Part shown: positions 45,001 through 55,000 of the stretch, in pieces
How the letters are laid out: each line of letters opens with the position of its first letter
Position numbering within the stretch: position 1 is the stretch's first letter
Origin: Limnomonas spitsbergensis
Lineage: Eukaryota; Chlorophyta; Chlorophyceae; Chlamydomonadales
Assembly (NCBI GenBank): GCA_037349105.1
Contig: JAYJMM010000124.1
Span: forward strand, 4,324,001 to 4,388,000
Reading direction: 5' to 3'
Length of the DNA stretch: 64,000 bases
Position numbers and translations under genes: made by a program
Notes under the pieces: generated by a model
Seen by the model: the letters and a program-made list of their open reading frames with translations, nothing else
The model's database searches: none
Told to the model about the DNA's origin: nothing

Positions 45001-46546
45001 AGGTGAGTGCAGCATGGGGTGGAAGGCCTGCGGGGGAGGTGAGTGCAGCATGGGGTGGGGGGCTTGCGGGGGAGGTGGCTTCAGCATGGGGTGGGGGGCC
45101 TGCGGGGGAGGTGGGTGCAGCATGGGGTGGGGGGCCTGCGGGGGAGATGGGTGCAGCATGGGGTGGGGGGCCTGCGGGGGAGGTGGGTGCAGCATGGGGT
45201 GGGGGGCCTGCGGGGAAGATGGGTGCAGCATGGGGTGGGGGGCCTGCGGGGGAGGTGAGTGCAGCATGGGGTGGGGGGCCTGCGGGGGAGGTGGGTGCAG
45301 CATGGGGTGGGGGGCCTGCGGGGGAGGTGAGTGCAGCATGGGGTGGGGGGCCTGCGGGGGAGGTGGGTGCAGCATGGGGTGGGGGGCCTGCGGGGGAGGT
45401 GAGTGCAGCATGGGGTGGGGGGCCTACGGGGGAGGTGGGTGCAGCATGGGTTGGGGGGCTTGCGTGGCAGGTGGGTGCAGCGGAGGTGGATGGTGGAGGT
45501 GTGTGGGTGGCCTGATGTTGAGGGGAGGCGGCGGCGGCATGGGGTGGGATGCCAGCGGTGGGGGCCGAGGCAGCTGCGGTGCGGATAGGATTCCGGCGTA
45601 TTTTCTCACGGTAACGGCGCGGATGTGGCTTTGGCCCCAGGCTGCGCTGTTTCCTTTACTCTCACGCCCCCCACGGGACATGGCTTTCTTTCTTTCTTTA
45701 GTGGATATGGTGGGGTTTACGACAGCGTGATGGCATGCAGGAGGATGTGGCGGGTGCTAGTTAGGATCCTGACGGGGACGCGCGCAGGGCGGGGAGCGAT
45801 CGGGGAGGGAGATAGATAGAGAGGGGGGTACACGGGGTTTTGGGATGGAATGATAGGGAAAGTTGCAGGGCCGAAGGAGAGAGAGACGAGGGGACTGTCA
45901 GCCGCAAGTTTGTTGGTGGCTGGTTTGAGTGGGACATGGGGAGGGGGGGGAGGTCACGATGGCAGGGTGTGTGTCATGCATCGATCCAGCCAATGACTCA
46001 GCAACAAAAAACATGACGAGACGACAAGATGATCATGAGTGAGGCTCCAGGAGCAGGATCGCCTGATCACGGCTCATTTGTCAGCATAGCAGCTGCATGC
46101 GCCATAAGCCGAGTGAGATGCGGGTTCAGCCATGCAGCCATGCGTCAGACTTACTCGTCCCCCAGGAAGATGTATCTGATGGCTGGCGCATAGGAGCCCC
46201 ATAGCATGGCCACGCCGAACAACGCTGCGTATGCGTAGGGGTCCGGCTGCTGGCTGCTGCTCTTGCCAGATCTGGAATCAGGCTGCTGAACCTCCTTTCG
46301 GCTGCTCTTTTCAGGTATATGATCAGGCAGCAGGGCATGCTGGTGGCTGCCGCTCTTGGGGTCAGGCTGCTGGTTGCTGCTCCTGGAAAGCCAAGCTGGC
46401 AGGGGTTTTGTGGGGGCGTTACTAGTGGTCTGGCTCTCGAGGTCTGTTGACGGCACCATCTCCAAGGCTTGCGCCTGGGCCCGGGGAGAGCGCCGTGACA
46501 TCATATTCTGCTCGAGGCATGGGAACGCTGACGATGGTAAGCGCAT
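33003..46546 (-). CDS. EamA/DMT-family transporter, ten predicted helices
   Basis: Minus-strand exons 46155-46546, 43217-43661, 42237-42452, 38320-38482, 34897-35036 and 33003-33167 join in phase to about 506 residues. Helices in order: [180 protein letters not shown]. The pattern of two five-helix EamA halves, with [15 protein letters not shown] and [12 protein letters not shown] as the paired third/fourth-helix motifs, is typical. The substrate is unknown. Residues 1-108 are hydrophilic with a repeated QQPD(P/S) motif, and exon 43217 adds an acidic linker with [19 protein letters not shown]. The start at 46546 is the first ATG after an in-frame stop region; an upstream exon (for example a plastid transit peptide) is possible. 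Introns fill 12 kb of the 13.5-kb gene. Confidence 0.87.
33168..33550 (-). repeat. Expanded polypyrimidine tract before EamA last exon
   Basis: Plus strand is GGGGGAGGGCAGGGGATGGG repeats. On the gene strand this is a C/T-rich array ending at CATCCCCCCAG|GTGATC, so it is an extension of the acceptor tract. Confidence 0.8.
33580..33715 (+). mobile_element. MITE family 1 fragment in EamA intron
   Basis: Contains CGTTGTAGCTGAATTGTAGC then TGAAACACGCTCAACAAATAAACAGTGG, matching the right part of family 1. The left end is not recognisable. Confidence 0.5.
33800..34896 (-). repeat. Donor-edge copies of EamA exon 34897-35036
   Basis: The exon end, on the plus strand, is ACGCACCTGGGCCTGAGCAG then GTGGCACGCTCTGTTGCCCC. 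Units with CACCTTTGCCTGAGCAGGTG, CACATGTGCTTGAGCAGGCA and similar, plus GCACGCTCCACTGCCCAGAG, recur near 34735, 34425, 34310, 34235, 34035 and 33850 at about 110-300 bp spacing. Divergence grows with distance. Confidence 0.75.
35100..35680 (-). repeat. GAGGGCATGCCTACTTTGCCAGG array near the EamA acceptor
   Basis: Plus-strand units of TTTGGGATAGAGAGGGCATG, GGGTGCACGGGCATTGGGGG and CATGTCTTTGGCGGGG recur with a period of about 165 bp, next to the acceptor of exon 34897-35036. Open frames here are by-products. Confidence 0.7.
35690..38319 (-). repeat. 25-bp satellite of splice-donor copies, about 100 units
   Basis: EamA exon 38320-38482 ends, on the gene strand, GTGATGCTGACCTGGACCA|GTGAGT. The intron then repeats that 25-bp block (GTGAGTGTGATGCTGACC plus TGG(A/G)CCA) about 100 times down to about 35690. 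Nearly every unit keeps GTGAGTG. Variants ACTCATCC, ACTGGCAC and ATCAGTAT alternate in higher-order patterns. The 716-codon plus-strand frame is an artefact of a stop-free repeat. Confidence 0.95.
38483..38640 (-). repeat. Duplicate acceptor edge of EamA exon 38320-38482
   Basis: Plus strand GACATGAGGACGTAC(GTAC)AAGTAACCCAAGGGCTGC occurs twice: at the exon (about 38455-38487) and again at about 38529-38567 with CTGCGGGTAGAAACATAGCG. The second is an earlier acceptor copy (CCCGCAG|CCCTTGGG) on the gene strand. Confidence 0.85.
38870..40975 (-). repeat. 15-bp satellite with higher-order GCAGAGGAGTGCAGGT units
   Basis: Plus-strand unit CATAGCGGATGGACA (15 bp) in about 120 copies, interrupted regularly by CATAGCAGAGGAGTGCAGGT followed by ACATA or GCATA. 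The array grades into CATAGCGGGGGTAAACATAG next to the duplicate acceptor, so it probably grew from the sequence just upstream of that acceptor. The 738-codon frame is an artefact. Confidence 0.9.
41040..41910 (-). repeat. 62-bp satellite, about 14 copies
   Basis: Plus-strand unit ACACACTAAGACAACCACTA, CGAATATTGAGGCGAACAGC, AGCTTCCTGACAGCTACCTGCC at a 62-bp period. Through transitional copies at 41910-42230 it connects to the donor edge of exon 42237-42452 (GTTCTTGCTC, TTCCTGG, CTCACxTGTTCTTG). Confidence 0.9.
42479..42560 (-). repeat. Copy of the acceptor edge of EamA exon 42237-42452
   Basis: Plus strand GGTGATGAGCACGGTGGCCT through CTTATGAGCTGGAAGGGCAG repeats bases 42396-42465 almost exactly. 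It contains an intact acceptor and about 48 nt of exon start. Confidence 0.9.
42700..42795 (-). mobile_element. MITE family 2 fragment in EamA intron
   Basis: CTGTGCCGTATCGTGGCACT..GCCGTATCGTGCTACCATG matches the family-2 body and right end. The left end is not clear. Confidence 0.65.
42830..43216 (-). repeat. Donor-edge copies of EamA exon 43217-43661
   Basis: Plus strand CCCTCACCTGTACCCCCAGC then ACCTCCAGACCGAAGGCGAG marks the exon end. It recurs near 43109, 43003, 42893 and 42800 (about 110-bp period) with GTTTAGGGTTTAGGG between. The CTCACCTGT donor is kept in most copies. Confidence 0.9.
43662..45480 (-). repeat. 36-bp satellite of splice-acceptor copies, about 50 units
   Basis: The acceptor of EamA exon 43217-43661 reads CACCTCCCCCGCAG|GCCCCCCAGC on the gene strand. 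The adjoining 1.8 kb is about 50 units of CACCTCCCCCGCAG|GCCCCC followed by CACCCCATGCTGCACC (36 bp). Each unit has a full pyrimidine tract, CAG and the first exon bases. Stop-free frames on both strands ([12 protein letters not shown] and [10 protein letters not shown] types) are artefacts. Confidence 0.95.
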
Positions 46547-48624
46547 CGATTCGGGCAGGCGGGGGCCTGCTCCCCAAAGCTTCCCTGATTTCGGGAGGGG
46601 CTGTTGCTTGGAGTGCACTTAATGGTGCGCGCACGGCTCCGGCACGGCAGATCCAGCTTCGACAACGTTTCACCCGACCACGTTTTGAACGGGTCGGGCG
46701 CCACTTTTTTCGACGCTCATGGAAGGAGGTCTTATGGCGCCATGTGGTTGTGCTTATCGAGTGCCGCTTGGGCTGCAACAGGGGGTTTGCAGGATCCCTC
46801 GGACACTCCGAGACGAAACTTTCAGCTGGCAGTGGCAACGAAAGGGTGGAACATCGCCGACACCTGATTCGATTATAATGGTGAATACACTTATGAAAGA
46901 GAAATCGGCAGGCGCATGAATGAAAGAACGAAAGTGCCGAGGCATGGCTTAACAATGATACGAAATGTAGGGAACTTGGGCCGTAGCATGGGCCGCAGCA
47001 TTGCCGCAGCATGGGCCGCAAGAATCAATCATATGTAAAACAAGCAAGCTTGCACTTGTGATACGAAATTATATATGCACCGTGTGTCCTGCGGCCTTGG
47101 AACGAGAGTGTTCTGTATTCTGCCCACCGTGACTGCTAGGGTGGTCGGACATATAGTTGCTGGCACCCGTGGCACGCACGCCTCCCTCCCAGGTCCATTT
47201 CGCTTTAAACTTAACTGAAGCCACCGAAAAGGAAGAGGTTCACGAGTTGCATGTTTTTAATCAGGTATTCAGGCAACGTTCCAACTCATCGGCATGTGGC
47301 AGTTATCATCTCCAATTGCCCCCCTCCACAGAACCTGCCCTTGTTGTGGCAACAGCCCGATGAGCCAACAGGGAGAACCGGAAAATGAGGCAGGGGGCAA
47401 GGATACTTTGGGGCAGAGGGTAGAGGGCTGCGCTTGAGTTCAGGGGTAGGATTGCTGAACCTGTCTGAGGTCTTATCTGTCTTCGGCCAAGTAAGGCTAC
47501 GAAAAAGTGGGGATGGATGGATTGACAATTGACACGCATGCATGCATGCACCGTAAGGCGGACGCCCTTTAACCTCTCCGTGTTCAGGCAGTTCCATCTC
47601 TGGCTTCCTGCCTGTTTCTTTGTCTCCTTCCGCAGGTTGGATGCCGATTTCCGGGCTTAAGTGGAGACGTTTGTAGCATCTCCGTCCTGGGAGGGCTGCT
47701 GGTGGTATAGCGTGCTCTAGCCAGAAGGGTACCGAGTCTAGGTCGAGGTCGGGGTAACAGTTTTCTTTCGACCTAGATCTAACTTTGTGCGCATGAGTTA
47801 ATGCGGCCGTGTGAGTGCTCGTTAACCATGTGCCCTCTCTGTTCCTGCTTGCTTTTTCTCAACTGTCGACGAGGGCAACAAGCGCACCGGGCTGTTTTTT
47901 TGTGTTTGTGTCTTAGGTTTTCAAGGTTGGAGGGCAGCCAGCCTCACACTCAGTGAAATCCAAGTTTATTTTCCTCCCGACCAGACAGTCCGGCGCCCAT
48001 GCGGTCGAGCCTTTGCAGCATGGCCCAGAGGTATAATGTCATTGACACTTTGAGGAATCCAAGCAAAAAATGCATGGGGGTGTGCTGAGAACATAGGTAG
48101 GGACTGGCATGCATGGGAGGAAGGAAAGGGGAGCTCTTATGGAGCCATGCACAAGGGTCTAGGGTGTGAGTCAAACCCTATGGGCAGGGGTCTGGGCAGG
48201 GGCCATGCATGCCGCTAAAAATAAAATACCGGGAAAGAGGTTGGCCAGGCTCATGTGGGAGCATTGGAAGCTTGTGGCCTGCGCATGACAGGGCATGTAA
48301 AATGGCAAACAGACCACAGCTCCAACGTACCGTACACAAGTTCCGTGCGGGGAGAATTAGAAGCACACACCTTGACACATGGCTTCAAGGGACGGTTGTA
48401 AACCCGGATCCTTATGTGCAGCTTGTGAGTGAACCCGACTGGAATTTGAAACGGTATGTCTGTTATTTCTTTCCAGCCCTGCTTTACGTCCATCGGCGAA
48501 TCGGGTATACATTCAGACATTGGACGGTGATCTAAGCCCTACTCGCCTCAAACTCCACAGGATCTATACGTGCCAAGAGTCTTGGCCCAAGACATCTCGA
48601 GCGACTAGAATACTTAACAGTCAA
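46547..48624. other. Intergenic region between the divergent EamA and alpha-kinase genes
   Basis: Contains dispersed repeat C at 47961-48044 and otherwise no repeat or gene I can support. A 200-codon minus-strand frame covering 46422-47021 overlaps the EamA first exon in another frame and looks like a shadow. It could overlap a real upstream exon of that gene. Confidence 0.4.
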
Positions 48625-49982
48625 ATGCTGATGTGCAGTCAATGCAACACAATGCGGCCCAGCGACTCATACAGCCACAACCAGCGATCGAAAGGGCGCG
48701 AAGCAAGATGCTTCTCCTGTGTACATGGCGGAAACGGAGACATAGCACATACGAGTTCTTCGAGAACGAACAATGCTACACGCGCGACCTTCGAAAACTA
48801 TGACCTTGACAATCCTTTCGCAGAGGGTGCATTTAGATGGGTTGCCAGGGGCACATACACAAGGGGGGGTCGAGCTGGACAGCCTTGCGTCTGCAAGTGG
48901 TTCAAAACGGGGCAGGTGTTCGAGGCTGAATTCTTTTCCACCGACGTGCATGCCGTGGAAAAGGCTCTTGAGATCATTCAACAGTGGAATGCTGCCGGGA
49001 TAGTCAACAAGCCTGTCCGGCTGAACATACCAAAGGTCTGGACGTTCGACAGGTCGTCTACGAGTGAGACCTGCCTGGTGCACCGCATGCACTGCCATGA
49101 CTCTTTGACTCCTGTCTTCCTTCTTAAATTTCAGGGCTGGCCCATTGTCCAGCCCTGGCCTGAGAACAGTATCTTTGCCTGCCGGCATCTTAGTGTGGCG
49201 TGCACTAAATCAGCATGATGGCTGGATAAGGACGAAGGAATCTCGGGACCGTTCTCAAGACCTTGACCTTCTCCCTGATCCCCACCTGTCAGGCCGGAGC
49301 GGCATGAAGGTCTTGCAAGAGCCTTTCATCGGAGAAGTTCAATTCGAACTCAGGCTGGAACAACGATGAAACACCCTGGCCGCGTCTGATGCAAGCCCTG
49401 AGCCACTTCTCGTACCATGTGACAGCTGGCAGGTTTGTGTTTCCTTTCAGAGCGCACCAGACCACCGTTAATGGGGCCACTCATCAGCGGACGGCCACCA
49501 GCAGGCTTTGGGGGAGCCAAACCTTGCCTGGCATACAGCCAGTGGCCCGAGCAGCAGGGCTGGCTGCACCAGGCCCCCTCAGCCAAAGGCTATGATGTAG
49601 CTGAACTGTGGCTGAAGAGCGCATTGAAATGAACTCTGCTGCCCGCAGGTTCGTGCTGTGCGATCTACAGGGGGGTATCTACCGGGACGGTGTTGTGCTG
49701 ACCGACCCGGTGATCCTCTCCCGCGACAAGGCATACGGGGTCACCGACCTGGGACCCACCGGCATCAGCACCTTCTTCAGCCAGCACACCTGCAACGAGT
49801 TCTGCCAGCACAGCTGGAGCATGCCGCGGGACAGGGCAGAGTACCACAAGGTGCGGCCTGGCACCACCAAGCACAACACGAGGCGGGCTCCGACGCACGG
49901 CTCCCGTCCCGCCATGACGCAGCAGCAGCAGCAGCGGTACGATGAAGACGATGCGGAGGACAGTGATGACTACGGGTACTGA
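48625..49982 (+). CDS. Alpha-kinase with N-terminal zinc-finger-like motif; apparent frameshift
   Basis: Exons 48625-49063, 49293-49432 and 49649-49982. The N-terminus MLMCSQCNTMRPSD..KGREARCFSCVHGG is a CxxC..CxxC motif like that of Stc1-type zinc fingers. The kinase core follows: NPFAEGAFRWVARGTY, CVCKWFK (the ATP-site Lys), VQ(E)PFI, NSNSGWNNDETP, LSHFSYHVTAGRFVLCDLQGG, LTDPVILS, GVTDLGPTGISTFFSQHTCNEFC (glycine-rich loop and zinc-binding H/C residues). It ends in a Q5 run and an acidic tail. Such kinases phosphorylate Ser/Thr and are distant from ordinary protein kinases. In exon 2 the frame of VLQEPFIG does not connect with that of KFNSNSGW: near 49330 there is one base too many. This is a sequencing error, a very recent mutation or pseudogenisation. 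The true start may lie upstream, since the frame is open back to a stop at 48430 without an ATG. Confidence 0.8.
49433..49648 (+). mobile_element. Alpha-kinase intron formed by a MITE family 1 copy (introner candidate)
   Basis: The 216-nt intron aligns end to end with the 203-bp family-1 MITE: GTGTTTCCTTTCAG at the left, ACCAGACCACC, GTGGCCCGAGCAGCAGGGCT, then GATGTAGCTGAACTGTGGCT near the right end. The splice junctions lie in a direct repeat: GCAGGTTTGTG across the donor and GCAGGTTCGTG across the acceptor. Confidence 0.7.
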
Positions 49983-52052
49983 AATCAAACCGAGATGGAG
50001 CCGCCTCCTCGTTAACTGTGCTTGCCGAGGAAGCTGGTGAACCTTGGTAGCCCTGGATCCCGTACTTTGTGTGATGACAAGAAACTTCACACTTTTTGGT
50101 TTGAAAGGCAGCCTCAAGAGTTCTTCAGAAGTACCTCATCCCTGTTTCTCATCCTGGATGGATACTGGAATCCATTGCAGTATGCCATGATACCATGATG
50201 CGGTGGCCGGACTTGTCAGGCTTTTGCATGAAGGCGACTGCTGTGCTGCATGCACACGCTTGACTGCATGTAGGCATATTGACAGAACACCTCTGGGCCC
50301 TGCTAAAAAAAGGCCTGACAGCATGTAGACAACCCCAGGTTTTTCATGACGTGCTGTACTGTAGTATTACATTATTGATAGCATCAACATGTCTGGTCTG
50401 CAGCACCGGCTTGTCCGGCTGCTTACCTACAATACAGCTACGTTATGGTATTCAACCGTGCGTGCCTGGTGCAGCAAGCCCTGCCACTCGGGCTGCCGGT
50501 CGTCGGTCATACAAGATTAGGTCCTCATCGGCCCAGTGGTGTAGGCTCAGGAACCTATCCAAGCTGGTTTGGTGCTTGCTAAAATGAATAGAGGTTCACT
50601 GGTGTGTAACAGCGGTTTACCTGACCTTTGTGTTATTGTTCTTGTTGTTTGGTGGGTGACGTTGCTATCCTTTCTTTCCTGTTGTGCCTTCTCCCTTGAC
50701 TTTCCTGCCTGACTTTTTTGTTTGCCGACGTGGCCGAGCTACATTTCAGCATGGCCCAGAGGTGTAACGTCATCAACTGGTGTGCGATGTGTCAGTATGG
50801 CTTAATGTGCTATTTAGTACGACCATGTTTTTTTGCTTTTCAAAAGCTTCTGCTATTTCCGGGTGATTTTAGTTACTCATGTAGGAGGGCTTTGAAATGC
50901 TGTTTCGTTCTAGTTGGCAAATGTGTGAATATTTTGATAAATGTACGTGAGGATTTAAGGCGCCAGCATTACTGTCTTCCTGAACTGTGCGACATTCTGC
51001 ACAGAATTGTCTTGTAATGCTAGGGCCTTCACACTAAATGTAATTAAATAACAGTTGGTACAGTTGTGCGCCCACACGGCCGAGTTTTTTTTAGCAGGGC
51101 CCAGAGGTGAAATGCCATTGACTAGCTGTAATTAAATAACGTGTAACGTCATTGACTTACTGTAATTAAATAACGTGTTACGTCATTGACTTACTGTAAT
51201 TAAATATTGTATTTATTTCCATCTGCCAACTTCACTGTTGGGCGCCCACGCGGCCGAGCATGTCTCAGCAAAAAGCCCAGAGTGACGTCATTGACTTACT
51301 ACCGGTACTGCCATATGACCAATCATCAGATCCGGATTGTTTCTGCCCAGTGCAAGTGCAACTTCAAATAATAACATGTTTGCTCAAGAACACATAGGAC
51401 ACAGGTCCATTGTCCAGGGAATCGGGTAAAATAGCTGTTAGGAAGGTACAAAAAGGCTTAGCCATAACTCTAGAATGGCAAAAATGATTCAGAACTTGAG
51501 TACCACTAGTCACAAACAAACAGAAGCACAACAAGCGCAGGTTGTGGTGTCGTAGGATTTTTTGGTAAGCGTCATATTCCGGTCGGTTCTGAATATGCCA
51601 TCCAGCACCTGGTCAACGCGGTGACAGAGAGCCGATGTCTGGCTGGCCGGGGCTCGGGCAGCGTCGCCTCCTTCGCCGGTATTGAGGTCAAAAATCGTGT
51701 GACAGTGGCTAACCACAACGTTGCTGTTTGTGCTCTAACCAAGTAAGTGCTGATGCCTGAAGAACAGCGTATAACCGAAAACACCTTGCCTCAAAACCCA
51801 GAAATCTCTGTTCCGACCGTACGAGAGCAAAATGAGAATGGCACGGGACTGAGTACCGTAAACAACATCATCAAGCCTTGCAATGACTCAATGAGGCATA
51901 ATGTAACTCCCTCACTCTCCCCTCTTGAAAAGCGGCCTGCATCCCATGCTGCCTGCGATCCTTGATGGTCCTCAGCACTCTCATACTCTGAGGAAAGTGG
52001 AGCGCTGCTCCACAGAGAAACGTAGTCCAGAGATTCCCACAAGCTCTCTGCC
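49983..52052. other. Intergenic region between converging alpha-kinase and ECH1
   Basis: Holds a reverse, decayed MITE family 1 copy (about 50400-50600; GCCTGGTGCAGCAAGCCCTG, CATCGGCCCAGTGG, GCTAAAATGAATAG) and several dispersed repeat C copies (50724-50777, 51050-51123, 51227-51297). At 51550-51744 a plus frame HIPVGSEYAIQHLVNAV.. is open and ends in ACCAAG|TAAGTG; no motif recognised. Confidence 0.5.
51915..52045 (-). pseudogene. Decayed downstream copy of the ECH1 terminal exon
   Basis: On the minus strand ESLDYVSLWSSAPLSSEYES matches DSLEHVALWNSAQLISEDVS of the last exon, followed by a degraded match to the PVFSK end. It lies just downstream of the ECH1 stop. Confidence 0.65.
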
Positions 52053-55000
52053 TTACAGCTTTGAAAACACCGGCATCCTGCGCTCCTTAAGGGCTCTCAA
52101 TACCTTGCTGACATCCTCCGAAATCAGCTGGGCGCTGTTCCACAAAGCGACGTGCTCCAGGGAGTCCCGCACGCTGGCGTCGCGCGAGTGCAGCAGCACG
52201 CGCTTGGTGCCTGCCATCGCCAGCGGTGACTTGGTAGCCAGGCCGCACGCCAGGAGCACCGCACGCTCCAGCACCTCCACGCGCCCGCCCGCAACAACCT
52301 TGTGAGGGCAGCAGAGACAGCGAGTTAGAACGTCGTCGGCGGCGCCGGCATCAGTGCATCAGCAACAATGTCTTGTTTTGGGCCCTCCAGCTTTTCCCCG
52401 GTTTACCTTTTATTGGGCCTAAAGTGACCGGTAACCCGCTGGATTGTTAAACCCTCGGCAGCTGGGAAACATACCTGATGTTAACAGAGGCAGAGCATCC
52501 GTAGGATGGGGTAGGGTTTAGGGTTAAGGGTCATGGTTTAGTCCCAATCGGGACCAAACCACAACCCACTACCGATTGAGACCAAGGCGGCCTGCTGCGC
52601 ACCCCTGATAATTTTAGCGCGCTTCACCTACACTTAAGCTACATCACGGCCTACGGTCGTGGGGGCCTGGTGCAGCAAGCCCTACTGCTCGTGCCACCGG
52701 CCGTAGGCCGGTCAAGGTTTGGTCCCAACTCCCAATCGGCCCAGTAATGGCTATCCGGTGGCTCCATGAAGGTGCTCTGGCGCGTACTAAAACAAGCACT
52801 GCTGAGCATCCAACACAACACTGGCCTGGCCACGGTAGTATCAAGGAGACTCTTCAGTGCCTAGTCCCGCGGCTGACAAAAAGAGCCCTCAGCAAACAAG
52901 CAGCAAAGTGGATAGAGGCGCAACGTCGCTGCTCGCCAAGCAGCCTCGCAAGTACCCCTGGATCCACCTGGATCCACCTGGATCCACCTGGATCCGCTAA
53001 ATCGACCCACCCAGTGACCTCCATCTCTCTATCAGCCTATCCCCTGCTGAATCTGCTCCGCCTGCCCCGCCCCCCGCCCCCTGCATGTGCTCTCCACTTT
53101 GATCCCCTGCACATGCTCTCCGTTTTATTTTATCTCCTGCACGTGCCCTCCACTTTGATCCCCTACTGCCGCTGCTCCTAGCCCCCCCCCCGCCACCTTC
53201 ATGCACTTTATATCCATCCTTCGCTCAAGCTCCCAGCTACCCCTCCCCCCCCCCCCCACACACTTCTTCCCCAGATGCCCTCCATCTCCACAACAGGCTG
53301 CAGCTGCAGCTGTCCCCTCCCCCACCCCTTCCTCCCGTTGGCCCTTAATGCCCTCCACATTCATACATTGCAGTTGTAGCTGCTGCTGTCACTTCTCCCA
53401 CCTTCCCCTCCTTTTGGTGCTGCCCATATGTATACTTTGCTGCTGCAGCTGCTGCTGCCCCCCTGCTGCTGCTTCGCGGCTGCCGCAGCCCCGCAGATCC
53501 TGCCCCGGTGTCCCTTCCTTTCGGGCTCTTTCAGGCCCTTTCCGACTATTTCGGGCCCGTTCAAACCCTTTCGGACCCTTTCATGCCCTTTCTGGCTCTT
53601 TGAAACCCTTTCGGGCCCTCCCCCCCCCTGCTGCTGCCCCAGACCCAGCCCCTTCTCCCTAGCAGTGGGCTCACCTGTGACACCAGCCCCAGACGCAGCG
53701 CCTCAGCACCGCCGACGCTCCTGGCGGTGAGCGCCAGCTCAGCAGCGGCTCCGTGACCAATGATGTTGGGCAGGCGCTGCAGCGTCCCCAGGTCCGCCAC
53801 GATGCCCAGGTCGACCTCCTGCATAGGTTTTAGGGGTTAGGTTTAGGGTTAGATTTAGGGTTTAGGGTCAGGGTTTAGGTCCCCAGGTCCGTTACGATGC
53901 CTGGGTCGACCTCCTGCTTAGGGATTAGGGTTAGGGTTGAAGTCCCCAGGCCCGCCACAATGCCTAGGTCCACCTCCTGCTTAGGGTTTAGGATTTAGGG
54001 TTAGGGTTTCGGGTTAATGGTTTAGGGTTAGGGTTTAAGCCCCAAGGTCCGCCTCGATGCCTAGGTCGACCACTTGCCTTATCAAGACAGGGAGGCAGAA
54101 CTGTATACCAGTGTTGAAGCAGCTGTTTCAGCGAATAGTTAAGCATTTTAATAAATGGTACGGTAAGCGTATGATCCAGGGATTGATTTAAGCGCATATT
54201 CAAGCGTATATTCAAGCGAATATGTAAGCACATCCAAGCGCACTTCATGGTTTGGTCTTAATTTGTCTCTCTTTATTGCCAAACCGAGGACCCCAAATGG
54301 CGGTCTGGTGAGGAGGAAAAATTATGCACACAGAATCACACTTGCATGTCAGGAGCTCTGGATCCGGTCTCCTCACTGTCCTATATTCGGGAAGTTTCAC
54401 CCCTCACCCTCAACCCTAGACTCTCGGCGCACGTCCCTCAGCCAGTGCGCCCACCTGTAACCCTAAACCCTCCACACACACCTTTCAAACGCTGCGCCCA
54501 TGTTGAACCCTGAACCCTCCACGCACACCTCTCAACCGCAACACCCACCTTCACGCAGAAAGTTGCATCCGAGCTGCACAAGCGGATGTCGCACGCGGAG
54601 ACCAGGTCCACACCTCCTCCCACACAACTGCCTGCAAACAACAGATCCAAGAAAGAGTAATAAAGCCACACCCGGAACAGCAGTAGTCAGTCAATTGCAT
54701 AATTCGTGCTTCTCGCATAACAGCTGGGAGGGGGTGCGTGCCGCGAGTATCCCAGCGAGCAAGCATCGTGTGACCAGCGGCCAGCATTGTGTGACCAGCG
54801 GCCAGTGCCCTCCAGCAACTATGCACCTGCCTTGCCGAGCGCGGAGCAAGCGCTGCCGAGAGCACCTGCCTTGCCCAGCGCGGAGCAAGCGCTGCCGAGA
54901 GCACCTGCCCTGCCCAGCGCGGAACAAGCGCTGCCGAGAGCATATGACCCTGCTCAGCTGTACATCAAGTGCAGCCGGGGGCATGCCCCTGTGCAGCTAC

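Noticed and set aside
43181..45730. Long frames of [12 protein letters not shown] and [10 protein letters not shown] repeats on both strands
   Set aside because: Stop-free 36-bp satellite of acceptor copies. Only the part 43217-43661 on the minus strand belongs to a real exon.
46422..47021. 200-codon minus-strand frame overlapping the EamA first exon
   Set aside because: A different frame from the EamA exon, no motif, and low-complexity basic composition. A transit-peptide exon could hide in it but I cannot show it.
51747..51965. 72-codon plus frame at 51747
   Set aside because: Overlaps the decayed copy of the ECH1 terminal exon on the other strand; no motif.
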